Positions 30,424 through 38,810 of a DNA stretch of 64,000 nucleotides are shown here, piece by piece. The number at the start of each line of letters is the position of its first letter. Position 1 is the first letter of the stretch. The translations under genes and the position numbers were made by a program. This DNA is from Lederbergia wuyishanensis (GTDB lineage Bacteria; Bacillota; Bacilli; Bacillales; Bacillaceae_C): positions 1 to 64,000 of the forward strand of contig NZ_JALIRM010000011.1 in NCBI RefSeq assembly GCF_022900255.1. Reading direction: 5' to 3'. The notes beneath the pieces are model-generated. The model saw nothing but the letters and a program-made list of their open reading frames with translations. It ran no database searches and had not been told where the DNA came from.

Positions 30424-31155
30424 CTATTTCATCGTAATAGCCTGAATAAAAGGAATTCCTACTGGCAAAGACATGGAATCAATTTGAATATGCTTTTTTA
30501 CGTTAGGTAGTTCCGTATCAATCCCTTTCGTTACTGCCCAAATTTGATTGACATCCTCTTTTTCACTAATATACTTCCACACCCCTTCCAAATTCCCCGA
30601 TTGGTGTGTTTTAATTCTTCTGTTCGGAAGCATCTCCATAAGTAAAAATATATTTTTTTTATTTTCCTTATAAATTGCATTATATTTATCCGCTCGGATA
30701 ACCTTCGCAGGACTTGGGGATATGACCCAACTAGATATTTTCTTTCTTACATTTTGAATATGATTCATCATATCGTTGTAAGATGCACCTTTATGTATTT
30801 CGCTTAAAACCTCACTTTTTAAAAACAAATACTCAGCTTTACTACCATGAATAGGAATCGGCCATAACATGTTGTTAGGTAAAAGCCAATTCTGAAGACG
30901 ATCTAACATTTCATTTGACCCAAATCTTGCATCATAAAAATAGATGATTTTATCGTACTCATTAAAAAGCTTAGAAAAATACTCCAGCTCCTCATCTAAT
31001 GTCGGAGCTTTAATGGAAAGTTTCTTAGAAGCTAATCCTGGTTTAAAAAATCTTAATGCATCTTGAAGTTGATTATATTTCCCTTTTAGAGATATTTTCT
31101 TAATTGATTCATCTTCTTCATGAAGACTTATCATTTCATCCACAAGTAATAACAT
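30424..31155 (-). CDS. Hypothetical protein, first gene of the Tad operon
   Basis: Not recognised. The 243-residue soluble protein has no signal peptide. It contains KIIYFYDARFGSNEMLDRLQNW and IPIHGSKAEYLFLKSEVLSEIHKG (given in part). AAGGAG stands eight bases before the ATG and a good promoter lies 55 bp further upstream, so it is the first gene of the pilus transcription unit. An ATPase-like or regulatory role is possible, but no nucleotide-binding motif is seen. Confidence 0.75.
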   Translation of the reverse strand: MLLLVDEMISLHEEDESIKKISLKGKYNQLQDALRFFKPGLASKKLSIKAPTLDEELEYFSKLFNEYDKIIYFYDARFGSNEMLDRLQNWLLPNNMLWPIPIHGSKAEYLFLKSEVLSEIHKGASYNDMMNHIQNVRKKISSWVISPSPAKVIRADKYNAIYKENKKNIFLLMEMLPNRRIKTHQSGNLEGVWKYISEKEDVNQIWAVTKGIDTELPNVKKHIQIDSMSLPVGIPFIQAITMK

Positions 31156-31209
31156 GAAAAATACTCCTTATTCACATTGAAAAATGTATGACTTTTCACC
31201 CTTCATTTA

Positions 31210-31238
31210 CTAATATCACGAGTTCACTATCCGGTCAA
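31210..31238 (-). promoter_or_regulatory. Promoter of the Tad operon
   Basis: On the minus strand TTGACC (31238-31233) and TATTAG (31215-31210) are 17 nt apart, about 55 bp before the first ATG. The -10 box is only a partial match to TATAAT, so expression may be modest or condition-dependent. The AT-rich 300 bp upstream (31240-31540) shows no gene. Confidence 0.55.
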
Positions 31239-31530
31239 TTTGGTCCTAAATTCATAAAAATTTTCCATTGGTTAATTTTTCCTAGACAACATAAAAAAAG
31301 CGAGTTTATTTAAGGTCTATCGTATTAGTTTTAATTAAAGAAAATAGGGTACAAACAAGATTTTTTACCATTAACTGTAAGAAAATTTTCTTCGAATCAA
31401 AAAATCGGGTAAATATAATCATTTTTTATAAAAGGATTAAAAAAAAATATATAGACTCCAAAAACGTAATTCATAGTGTTCCAATCACCAAAGTAGCAGA
31501 TGGGTCTTGTTCCTTTTTTCATAATTAGCA

Positions 31531-31567
31531 GAAATATTAAAGCTGACATTTGTTCTTCAATGTCAGC
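31531..31567 (-). terminator. Terminator of the degraded gene
   Basis: GCTGACATT pairs with AATGTCAGC around an 8-nt loop and is followed on the minus strand by TTTAATATTT. It lies 20 bp after the stop of the gene remnant at 31588. Confidence 0.6.
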
Positions 31568-31587
31568 CTTTTACCATAAATATTCTA

Positions 31588-31895
31588 TTATCCCTTAAAT
31601 AAATCGGTATCGATGTTACATCTTTTAGCCTCTATGTCATATTGACAGCCTAGAACTTTAGAATCCTTTGGGGCTTCTGGGTTATATTTTAGAGCTTTTT
31701 TATAATTCCTGTTTGTGGATAAGCTGACCAAAGGATCATCTCTTTCTTCAAGTCTTTTTTACTATCAGCGGCTTTATTAAATGCCGAAAATATGGCTTGG
31801 TCTTGTGTAAATAAATAGCAGGAACGTAATCGATTTGCTCATATTATCAAACATTTTTTCTATAAATTCTGCATCAATTGCAAGTGATGATTCAC
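31588..31895 (-). pseudogene. Remnant of an unidentified gene
   Basis: The minus strand reads as protein-like codons only if the frame is changed several times: AIDAEFIEKMFDNMSKSITF, then TQDQAIFSAFNKAADSKKDL, then KKALKYNPEAPKDSKVLGC and QYDIEAKRCNIDTDLFKG before a stop. The family is not recognised. A terminator follows the stop. The upstream limit is uncertain. Confidence 0.45.
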
Positions 31896-32028
31896 AGCGA
31901 GAAATGGAACTGTTATATTTTCCTAGATTTGCAACTCACAAAAATGGGCATTTTACTATCGTTCATTTAACACATAGAGACGAATGGTACATAGAATATG
32001 ATATCCAGATTAAAGGAGGTGCCTAGTT

Positions 32029-32145
32029 ATGACTGTAGGCTTCGGAGGAGCATATGGAGGAGGTTTTGCGTTAGTTGTTGTATTGTTCATTCTCTTGATT
32101 ATCATTGGCGCATCATTTGTTGGTGGCTGTGGAGGTTTCATTTAA
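32029..32145 (+). CDS. YjcZ-family sporulation miniprotein, 38 residues
   Basis: This 38-residue product has a Gly/Tyr-rich start (MTVGFGGAYGGGFA), one hydrophobic helix (LVVVLFILLIIIGASF) and a short Gly/Cys tail. This is the pattern of the YjcZ/SscA-like family of tiny sporulation and spore-coat-associated proteins in Bacillus. A strong AAAGGAGGT lies eight bases before the ATG, and a hairpin terminator follows. The RBS, family pattern and terminator make it a confident small gene. Confidence 0.88.
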   Translation: MTVGFGGAYGGGFALVVVLFILLIIIGASFVGGCGGFI

Positions 32146-32176
32146 GATCCAGTAACCATTAACATAAATAAAAATG

Positions 32177-32228
32177 AAAAAAGGCTTTTCTTTCTATTTT
32201 ATCGTAGAAAGAAAAGCTTTTATTTTTC
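32177..32228. terminator. Bidirectional terminator
   Basis: AAGGCTTTTCTTTCTA (32181-32196) pairs with TAGAAAGAAAAGCTTT (32205-32220), with A- and T-runs on both sides. It can end the YjcZ-type gene on the plus strand and the glycosylase gene on the minus strand. Confidence 0.88.
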
Positions 32229-32804
32229 CAATAGTCGACGATAACATTCCACAAATCCCTTCCAATCTTCTAGAAAGAATGGCCATAAATTGGGACGGCG
32301 CCTAACGGCAAGTGGATGATACGAAACGGCAGTTTGAAAGCCTTGGACCTCATTCCATTTACCACGAAGGATCTTTACTTCAGCATCAGGGTTTCTGAAA
32401 AAAGCTTGTACGGCCACATTTCCTAAACAAAGTATAAGATTGGGTTTCGAAGTTAGAAGTTGTTGTTCCAAATGCCCCATACAAATTTCTCGGGTCACAT
32501 CTTTATCATATTTTCGGACTGGTCGCCTTTTTAAAATATATGTTACATATAAGTCAGACATTTTTAAGCCTGATTCGTATGCAGCTTTCTGCAATGTTTG
32601 TCTCGTTCCACATACAGCTTGATTCCCTTCTTTATCTTCCCGCGCTCCGGGATTATCAAGGATGACCATAATGGAGGCATTTGGGTTTCCTTCTCCCCAC
32701 ACCATTCGTGTTCCTTGCTTATATAAATCACAATCTTTACAATTCAAATAGTTGTTTGGGGTGGGGATTTCCGGCCATATTTCAGGGCAAAAATCAGGCA
32801 TCAT
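32220..32804 (-). CDS. Uracil-DNA glycosylase-like protein (family 4/5 type)
   Basis: This 194-residue protein of the uracil-DNA glycosylase superfamily has Cys pairs in NCKDCDLYKQ and EICMGHLEQQL, consistent with the Fe-S-binding family 4/5 enzymes. The first active-site motif reads ILDNPGAREDKEGNQAVCG instead of the family 4 consensus beginning GEAPG. The second reads SYHPLAVRRRP rather than a plain HPS motif. A role in base excision is likely by fold, but specificity may differ. It follows the 47-residue gene by seven bases and ends in the bidirectional terminator. Confidence 0.78.
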   Translation of the reverse strand: MMPDFCPEIWPEIPTPNNYLNCKDCDLYKQGTRMVWGEGNPNASIMVILDNPGAREDKEGNQAVCGTRQTLQKAAYESGLKMSDLYVTYILKRRPVRKYDKDVTREICMGHLEQQLLTSKPNLILCLGNVAVQAFFRNPDAEVKILRGKWNEVQGFQTAVSYHPLAVRRRPNLWPFFLEDWKGFVECYRRLLEK

Positions 32805-32811
32805 TTAAGAC

Positions 32812-32955
32812 CTATTCATATATTTCATCTGCATTTTTATAGCGAAGTTTTTCAGAGTGAATAACTTCCTTCTGTTTTACATTTTTTGGAGTTTCTTCTG
32901 TTTTCGGATTTACTTTTTCATTTTCTTTTATAAATTTTATATCCCATGGCTGCAT
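32812..32955 (-). CDS. Small hydrophilic protein, 47 residues
   Basis: MQPWDIKFIKENEKVNPKT opens a highly charged 47-residue protein that ends KLRYKNADEIYE. It is not recognised. AGGAG stands nine bases before the ATG, and the stop is seven bases before the glycosylase start, so the two form a short operon. The codon pattern and RBS support expression. Confidence 0.7.
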   Translation of the reverse strand: MQPWDIKFIKENEKVNPKTEETPKNVKQKEVIHSEKLRYKNADEIYE

Positions 32956-33094
32956 TTATTTTCACTCCTCATAATAAAAAGTCAGTATATGTTCTCCGAA
33001 TGAACAAACTTTAATCCTTCCAAAAAAATACTTGTATGTAAATTATGAAATGGCAAAAAATAATTTCTAACTTAAATAAAAGAGGGTTTTATGA

Positions 33095-33694
33095 ATGGAC
33101 TTAGATATGATATGGAAGGTTCTGGTGATATTCGCTATTGGTACTTTATTTTTGAGAATAAGCGGAAGAAAAACAATTTCTCAAATGACGATGCCAGAAG
33201 CGATCATTATGATTGCCTTCGGTACGATGCTAATACAACCAGTAACAAGTAAAAGTATTTGGACCACTATGATCGTGGGAGCAATTTTCATATTAGCACT
33301 CGTTGTAACAGAGTTGATTCAAGTAAAATCTGATTTGCTTGAAACGATTATATCTGGTAAGTCCGTTGTCGTCGTTGAAAAAGGGAAACTAAATGAAAAA
33401 AGTTTAAAAAAATTAAGATTAACAGTTGATAAACTAGAGGAACGGCTTCGCCAACTTGGGATTGCATCAATTAACGACTTAGAAATGGTAACGGTTGAAG
33501 TGAATGGAAAATTAGGATACACCTTAAAACCTGAAAAGCAACCAGCTACAAAGGAGGATATTCAAGCTCTCATACAATTAATACAATCTGGTAAAATGTC
33601 CAAACAAATTATTAATAATAAATCAGAGCAAAATATGTTTTCTGAAATCACAAATCAACATTCTGCGGACCCGCCTCCTAAGTATTTGCAATGA
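33095..33694 (+). CDS. DUF421 membrane protein (YetF/YrbG type)
   Basis: This 199-residue protein has three N-terminal transmembrane helices (about residues 7-77, including the conserved RISGRKTISQMTMPEAIIM loop) and a cytoplasmic DUF421 domain with IISGKSVVVVEKGKL and RLRQLGIASINDLEMVTVEVNG (given in part). The C-terminal 30 residues are a low-complexity tail. Family members are found in Bacillus membranes, some linked to spore germination; the biochemical role is unknown. AGAGGG is eight bases before the ATG. It stands alone, divergent from the small-protein/glycosylase operon. Confidence 0.88.
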   Translation: MDLDMIWKVLVIFAIGTLFLRISGRKTISQMTMPEAIIMIAFGTMLIQPVTSKSIWTTMIVGAIFILALVVTELIQVKSDLLETIISGKSVVVVEKGKLNEKSLKKLRLTVDKLEERLRQLGIASINDLEMVTVEVNGKLGYTLKPEKQPATKEDIQALIQLIQSGKMSKQIINNKSEQNMFSEITNQHSADPPPKYLQ

Positions 33695-33877
33695 GGCAAG
33701 TCCATGTTTGCGTTTCGACTATAGAAATGATTCAAATTGGAACTATGTACTTTTAGGATTTTCATGGAGGGAAGCTGTATGAAATCTTCAACTTTTTCAT
33801 TTTCACTTAAAATCAATAGTACTTGCTATTTTTGTTGTACTTCCTGAACTAAACCCGTTATTCTTCAAAAAATAATT

Positions 33878-34807
33878 TCATTTTATTTGTAGCTGTGTCA
33901 TAATCCACTTCTGTACTAGCAGAAATACCTCATGCTTATTGATTTCATTTAACATTTCATGTCTTCCGTCCTTAAAAAAGGTGGACTCAATGTTTGAAAG
34001 TCCAATTTCTTTATATTGCTCGATAACCTGTAATACTTTATTGCCTCCAACAGGATCTTTATCTCCGCTGAAAAATAACATAGGCAAATCTTTCGGAATG
34101 GATTGATTTAGATTTGGATTATGTATTTTTTCTAATCCTTCAAAAAGATCATAAAAAAATCCAGAACTGCAAACAAAGCCACAACGCGGATCATTTATAT
34201 ATTTCTCAACTTCATTTTTGTCGCGTGAAAGCCAGTCAAATGTTGTTTTAGGATTTTCTATTCCTTTATTGAATGAACCAAATGAAAGGCGATCCAGAAA
34301 AGGGCTTGGTGCCTTTGTTCCTTTTATACTCCCCTCCCATTTTGCTATAAGTTTTCCTAATTTCCCCGCAAAACCAGGGCTACCCGCAGTGCCAGAAAGA
34401 ATCACACCCAGAACAGAAGAGGAATATTGTTGTATATATCGTCTTACTAAAAAGGAACCCATACTATGGCCCATCAAAAAAATTGGGATATTAGGGTATT
34501 CATCACGAATCGATTGATTGATACGAAAAAGATCATCTACAACACGATCAAACCCATTTTCTTTTGCAAAGAAACCAATAGTCCCAGATTTTTCACCTGT
34601 TTCGCCGTGTCCACGATGGTCATTTCCATATACGAAGATCCCGTTCTGAACTAGATGTTCTGCAAAATCTTCATATCTATCAATATGTTCGGCCATTCCG
34701 TGAGCTAATTGAAGGATGGCGACTGGTTTAGTATCAGTCTCAACCCATTTTTTTATATAAATTTCTACTCCGTCCTCCATCATTAACCAATTGATAGAAG
34801 TACTCAT
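33878..34807 (-). CDS. Alpha/beta hydrolase, lysophospholipase-like
   Basis: The 309-residue serine hydrolase resembles monoacylglycerol lipases and lysophospholipases (YtpA/PldB type). Visible are the oxyanion strand LQLAHGMAEHIDRYEDFAEHL (in part), YGNDHRGHGETG, the nucleophile elbow LMGHSMGSF, the acid region FFSGDKDPVGG and the His in FKDGRHEMLNEI. The start is set at ATG 34807, five bases after a GGGGTGA-type site. A longer reading frame begins 12 codons upstream. No signal peptide, so it acts inside the cell on lipid or ester substrates not defined here. Confidence 0.88.
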   Translation of the reverse strand: MSTSINWLMMEDGVEIYIKKWVETDTKPVAILQLAHGMAEHIDRYEDFAEHLVQNGIFVYGNDHRGHGETGEKSGTIGFFAKENGFDRVVDDLFRINQSIRDEYPNIPIFLMGHSMGSFLVRRYIQQYSSSVLGVILSGTAGSPGFAGKLGKLIAKWEGSIKGTKAPSPFLDRLSFGSFNKGIENPKTTFDWLSRDKNEVEKYINDPRCGFVCSSGFFYDLFEGLEKIHNPNLNQSIPKDLPMLFFSGDKDPVGGNKVLQVIEQYKEIGLSNIESTFFKDGRHEMLNEINKHEVFLLVQKWIMTQLQIK

Positions 34808-34836
34808 CCAATCACCCCTTCTCCATATTTTAGAAC

Positions 34837-35409
34837 TTACCATTTCATAATAGAAAACCCTATATCACCCATTAATTTATAGCTTTTTTGATTTGTTCCG
34901 TCCTTGTTTTGAGTAAAAAATTCAGCTTTTCCATGAATAATGTACTTTCCCTCTGGAAATCCATTCTTAACAATTTCCTTAACAAAATCGATGTATTCTT
35001 TTTCATCATTTTCGTCATAACCACCAGAAAAGCGATATCTCTCACGAATTGGTTGACCTTTATGAAGATTTGTCGTGACTAGGGGCTCATCCATTCCATA
35101 TGCGACTTCAATTCCCCTCGTTTTCTCCTCCATTGGAAAATAAAATGGTGAGGCTGCATGATAAATTTCAATTGATTCTTCTGGGCCCACATAAGTAAGT
35201 TCGGCGAAAACGGCAATATCACCATTTTCATATACATCTTTTTCACTAAAAAGTCGTTAAATAAAATCGTCTTCCTTTACTTCCACTTCAGCTGGTGGCA
35301 ATTGAATGTTATTTGCTCTTTGGGCAGAATGATTGTTGACGTTTGTCCCACATGCAGCTAAAACCAGCATGTTTATTACTATTAGAAAGATATAAGCATA
35401 TTTAATCAA
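34837..35409 (-). pseudogene. Lipoprotein gene interrupted by an in-frame TAA
   Basis: Reading from TTG 35409 (GGGAGGG seven bases upstream) gives a lipoprotein signal with lipobox VLAAC. A linker follows, then FI at a TAA codon (35259-35257), then the same frame continues RLFSEKDVYENGDIAVFAEL and the rest of a 190-codon protein ending GDIGFSIMKW. A single CAA-to-TAA change would explain it. The downstream 117-codon part is open from an internal GTG but lacks export signals. The family is not recognised; the C-terminal part looks like a beta-rich extracytoplasmic domain. Confidence 0.75.
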
Positions 35410-35455
35410 AAAAATCCCTCCCTTTAAAGATACGACGTACCAATCTTAAGGAGGG
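35408..35455 (-). terminator. Hairpin after the alkaline phosphatase gene, overlapping the next RBS
   Basis: On the minus strand CCCTCCTTAAGAT (35455-35443) pairs with ATCTTTAAAGGGAGGG (35431-35416) with a small bulge and is followed by ATTTTTTT. The 3' arm contains the GGGAGGG ribosome binding site of the lipoprotein gene. The hairpin can therefore act both as a terminator and as a lid on that site. Confidence 0.7.
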
Positions 35456-35469
35456 TTACATATTATTCA

Positions 35470-36738
35470 CTATGGAAATTTAATATTCATCACCCTTGCC
35501 ATTAATTTTGGCAACTCCGTATTTTCTTGCAATCCTCTAAATATTTGTGATCCTGGACCATATGCATACACAGGAATATCGACGCCTGTATGTTGAGATG
35601 TAGTCCACCCAATTAGTGCACGCTCAGATACAATTCTATTTATTGCTTTTACTGGTTTATCTGCTTGTTCTATTGTATTAATTTCTTCTTTTGTTAAATC
35701 GATTCCTGCATATTTTTTCATTATTTCCTTTGCGTTTCTACGATTTTTATCCAATTGCATCTCCATATAACGGCCGGAGGATTTTACATTTCGAAGCACA
35801 TCCAATTTAGCATCGTACTTATCATACGCTCCAACAGACATGCCGCCATTATCATGGTCGCCTGCAATAACTACGAGCGTGTTTTTATCTTTTTTAGCAA
35901 AATCTAGTGCAGTCGCTACTGCTTTTTCAAAAGCTTCAATATCTTTCATTGCCCACGCGGCATCATTATCATGCCCCGCCCAATCAATTTGGCTGCCTTC
36001 TACCATTAAGAAGAAGCCTTTTTTATTTTGTTTCAAAATCCGCAATGCAACTTTCGTCATTTCGTCGAGACTAGGCTCACTTGTCATATGGCGATCTAAT
36101 TCAGGAACCATCCCTTCTCCAGCAAACAAACCTAGCAGTTTTTGTGGTGTTTGCACATTACTTAACTCCATTTTATTCGTAACAATTTCGTATCCTTTCT
36201 CTTTCCCTCTCTCCAATATTGAATTGAAATACTTTCTCCCGCCACCGAGAATGACATCCACTTCATTATCCATATACTGTACCGCAATTTCAGACTCCTG
36301 CTTACGAGACGGAACATGCGCAGCAAATGCTGCTGGTGTCGCGTATGTAATGGTTGAAGTCGCAACAAGTCCTGTCCCCTTACCAGCCTCTTTCGCTGCC
36401 TCCAATATCGTTTTTAACTTTTTACCATCTGGAGACATACTTATCATCCCATTGTCTGTTTTAAACCCAGTTGCCATAGCAGTTGCCGCTGCAGCTGAAT
36501 CCGTTACAGGTGAATTGGCAGAGTACGTTCGATGCATCCCGACTAGCATTGAATCCCAAACCGCTTCTTTTCCTTTATACAATCTATAATTAGTCGCATA
36601 GGAAGTAGAAAAACCGTCAGGAATCATGAAAATGACATTTTTTGCTGCATGTTCCTTTGCTTGCACTTGTGCTATAGGAAGTATTGAAAAAATAATTAGA
36701 AAGAAAATAAGCCACATATTGAAAAATCTCAGTTTCAT
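35470..36738 (-). CDS. Alkaline phosphatase
   Basis: This 422-residue secreted alkaline phosphatase has a signal peptide of about 27 residues ending VQAKEHA. Active-site and metal motifs are MIPDGFSTSY, SPVTDSAAAATAMATG (nucleophile Ser after Asp), THE-type ligand region ATPAAFAAHVPSR, VEGSQIDWAGHDND, IAGDHDNGGMS and TTSQHTGVDIP. It releases phosphate from organic monoesters outside the membrane. The length fits Bacillus PhoA/PhoB. Pho-box direct repeats were not clear upstream. It precedes the broken lipoprotein gene. Confidence 0.95.
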   Translation of the reverse strand: MKLRFFNMWLIFFLIIFSILPIAQVQAKEHAAKNVIFMIPDGFSTSYATNYRLYKGKEAVWDSMLVGMHRTYSANSPVTDSAAAATAMATGFKTDNGMISMSPDGKKLKTILEAAKEAGKGTGLVATSTITYATPAAFAAHVPSRKQESEIAVQYMDNEVDVILGGGRKYFNSILERGKEKGYEIVTNKMELSNVQTPQKLLGLFAGEGMVPELDRHMTSEPSLDEMTKVALRILKQNKKGFFLMVEGSQIDWAGHDNDAAWAMKDIEAFEKAVATALDFAKKDKNTLVVIAGDHDNGGMSVGAYDKYDAKLDVLRNVKSSGRYMEMQLDKNRRNAKEIMKKYAGIDLTKEEINTIEQADKPVKAINRIVSERALIGWTTSQHTGVDIPVYAYGPGSQIFRGLQENTELPKLMARVMNIKFP

Positions 36739-36882
36739 TCACTTTACCTCCTTCATTGTTCAACAGTTTATGTTTTGTATGGGAAGTTTTTTTATACAAA
36801 AGCTAAACGTAAATTAAGAAAGAAGCTGGTTACTAGATCATTCATCATTATTTTAAAAGAACAATTTTTCGATTCAAGGACT

Positions 36883-36912
36883 AAAAAAACAGTAGACCTA
36901 CTCGGCCTACTG
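36883..36912 (-). terminator. Terminator of the epimerase gene
   Basis: CAGTAG (36912-36907) and CTACTG (36895-36890) pair, with an internal CC/GG pair in the loop region, and TTTTTTT follows on the minus strand. The stop codon lies in the first arm. Confidence 0.8.
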
Positions 36913-37770
36913 CACACTAATTGTTAAAAATGTTTTCAACGAATCGCCTTTCCCGACAAAATACAATTCATCTTTTCTGTTCATTTCGTCTGTCTGTGCT
37001 ATCCATGGTTCAACACACACGAAATCCTGACCTTGCTCCGTCCATAAATACACATACTTGAATTCCTCGCCATATGACATCGTAATTTTTTTATCGATTT
37101 CAGGCAATGTAAAAGCAATTTCCTTTTTCTTTGCATCCAGCAATATAAAGGATTCCTTTTTGTCAGACAGATCCAACCCATCCGCAACATTTTTGATTTC
37201 ATAATCATTATCATCACGATACGTTTTTGCATCTGTTTCGTATGTAAGGTTTTTATCAGAAGTCTTGAAATACGGATGGAACCCTGGATAAATAGGCATT
37301 TTTGTATCCGATTTATTCACATATTCCTGTAAAATCTGTAACTGATTGTCCTTTAATACATATGTATAAATCACTTCAAATTCGAAAGGGAAGGCACTTT
37401 TAGTTTCTTCGTTGCTCGTTATCCGGAGCGTAATGGATGCTTGGTTTTCAGTATTTGTATCAATGACCTCCCATGGAAGATTTCTCGCAAATCCATGGTT
37501 TTTCATTTTGTATACAGTACCTTCCCATTCGTATTCGCCATTATTCAATTGGCCAGATATCGGAAATAGAATAGGAATTCCACCACGAACATTCGCCTTC
37601 TCATCATAGAATGTTTTTTTATTTAAAAATAACGTTTCTACTCCTTGTACGCCAAACGCTGTAATGATACCGCCTCTTTCAGGCGCCACCTTTAACCAAG
37701 AATCTGACTTCGTATCTTTTAAATGATAAATCGTGTATTGCTCATCTTTTTCTGTTGTAATCTCGTACAT
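36907..37770 (-). CDS. Aldose 1-epimerase family protein
   Basis: The 287-residue beta-sandwich protein belongs to the aldose 1-epimerase / glucose-6-phosphate 1-epimerase superfamily. Conserved parts are RGGIPILFPISGQL, MKNHGFARNLPWEV (catalytic His), YPGFHPYFKTS (second His) and VCVEPWIAQTDEMN (catalytic Glu). It interconverts alpha and beta forms of a sugar or sugar phosphate; the exact substrate is not set by sequence. It is a single gene with its own terminator, 24 bp after the PHP phosphatase gene, so the two may be cotranscribed. Confidence 0.9.
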   Translation of the reverse strand: MYEITTEKDEQYTIYHLKDTKSDSWLKVAPERGGIITAFGVQGVETLFLNKKTFYDEKANVRGGIPILFPISGQLNNGEYEWEGTVYKMKNHGFARNLPWEVIDTNTENQASITLRITSNEETKSAFPFEFEVIYTYVLKDNQLQILQEYVNKSDTKMPIYPGFHPYFKTSDKNLTYETDAKTYRDDNDYEIKNVADGLDLSDKKESFILLDAKKKEIAFTLPEIDKKITMSYGEEFKYVYLWTEQGQDFVCVEPWIAQTDEMNRKDELYFVGKGDSLKTFLTISVQ

Positions 37771-37793
37771 TCACTAACAACCTTTCTGTCATA

Positions 37794-38612
37794 TCATATA
37801 GAAGTCAGGTATCTTTTCTTTTCCCGAAAATAAGCCCACTCTTTGAATCCGATTTCTTTTAATCTTGCCCTTACCAATTCAAAATCATCACCGACACGTT
37901 CAGGATCATGAGCGTCTGAACCAAATGTTACGTTAACCCCATGATACAATGCCCGTTCAAGAATTTCATCCGCTGGATACCAGCCTCCGCAATCTTTCGT
38001 ACTCCCTGAAGTATTAATTTCTATCGCTACATCATGTTCAGCAATAATTTTTAGAGTTTGGTCCACTACATCCGTTTCAATAGAAGAAAAGTCTGGATAA
38101 AATCCTTTCATTGCGTCAATATGGCCTAAAATTTGGAAAACACCACAGCTTGCAGACTGTTGAATTAGTTCGTAGTATTCTTCCTTTGTCCGAACTCTTT
38201 CCTTTTCCGTCAAGCCTTCCCAGCGATTCTTTTTGAAAATACTTATTCCATCTACAAAATGAACAGATCCAATTATGTAATCGAAAGGATAAGCATCAAA
38301 GTATTTTCGGTATATGTCAATGTGTTCAGGGAAATAGTCGGATTCAACTCCTAAAAGGACATCAATTTTACCTTTAAACTCTTCTTTTAGCTGTAAAACT
38401 TCCTTTACATATTCAGGAAATGTACTCTTAGCCATTGCAATCCCCGGCTGAAGCTGGTCCTTTTCACTCGCGAAATAAGGTGAATGATCGGAGATACCAA
38501 TCATATCCATCCCCTTTTCAATAGCTGCTTCAACATAATCGCGAATATTAGCACGGGCATGCCCACAACGGAGATGATGGGTATGATAATCAAATTTTAG
38601 ATGGGAGTTCAT
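37794..38612 (-). CDS. PHP-domain histidinol-phosphatase-type protein
   Basis: The 272-residue metal-dependent phosphatase of the PHP/HisJ type has the metal motifs DYHTHHLRCGHA, GISDHSPYF, GVESDYFPEH, IGSVHFVDG and HIDAMKGFY, and the final FGSDAHDPERVG. HisJ dephosphorylates histidinol phosphate in histidine synthesis; B. subtilis HisJ has 268 residues. The ATG at 38612 has GGAGGAATTAT before it; a frame six codons longer lacks a site. No other his genes are near, so another phosphoester substrate remains possible. Confidence 0.87.
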   Translation of the reverse strand: MNSHLKFDYHTHHLRCGHARANIRDYVEAAIEKGMDMIGISDHSPYFASEKDQLQPGIAMAKSTFPEYVKEVLQLKEEFKGKIDVLLGVESDYFPEHIDIYRKYFDAYPFDYIIGSVHFVDGISIFKKNRWEGLTEKERVRTKEEYYELIQQSASCGVFQILGHIDAMKGFYPDFSSIETDVVDQTLKIIAEHDVAIEINTSGSTKDCGGWYPADEILERALYHGVNVTFGSDAHDPERVGDDFELVRARLKEIGFKEWAYFREKKRYLTSI

Positions 38613-38810
38613 ATAATTCCTCCAATTCAAATAATTTGTTTCTTCTATACTATCATACTTCCAACTGAAGAATTATGTACATTTATTTCTCGAGATGTGA
38701 GATTCCTACCGAGTATCTTCAGGTTGCTTATAATAAAAGGATTACCGGCGCTTTATAATTCTCTACAACGGACACAAAACTGCATTCTTTTCATTTTTCA
38801 CAATTCCCTC

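Noticed and set aside
31835-32026. A 63-codon plus-strand frame ending just before the YjcZ-type gene
   Set aside because: It has no start with a ribosome binding site and overlaps the minus-strand gene remnant. Its last codons are the ribosome binding site of the next gene.
35840-36589. A 249-codon plus-strand frame
   Set aside because: It is antisense to the alkaline phosphatase gene, whose motifs and signal peptide are clear; the antisense product has no recognisable features.
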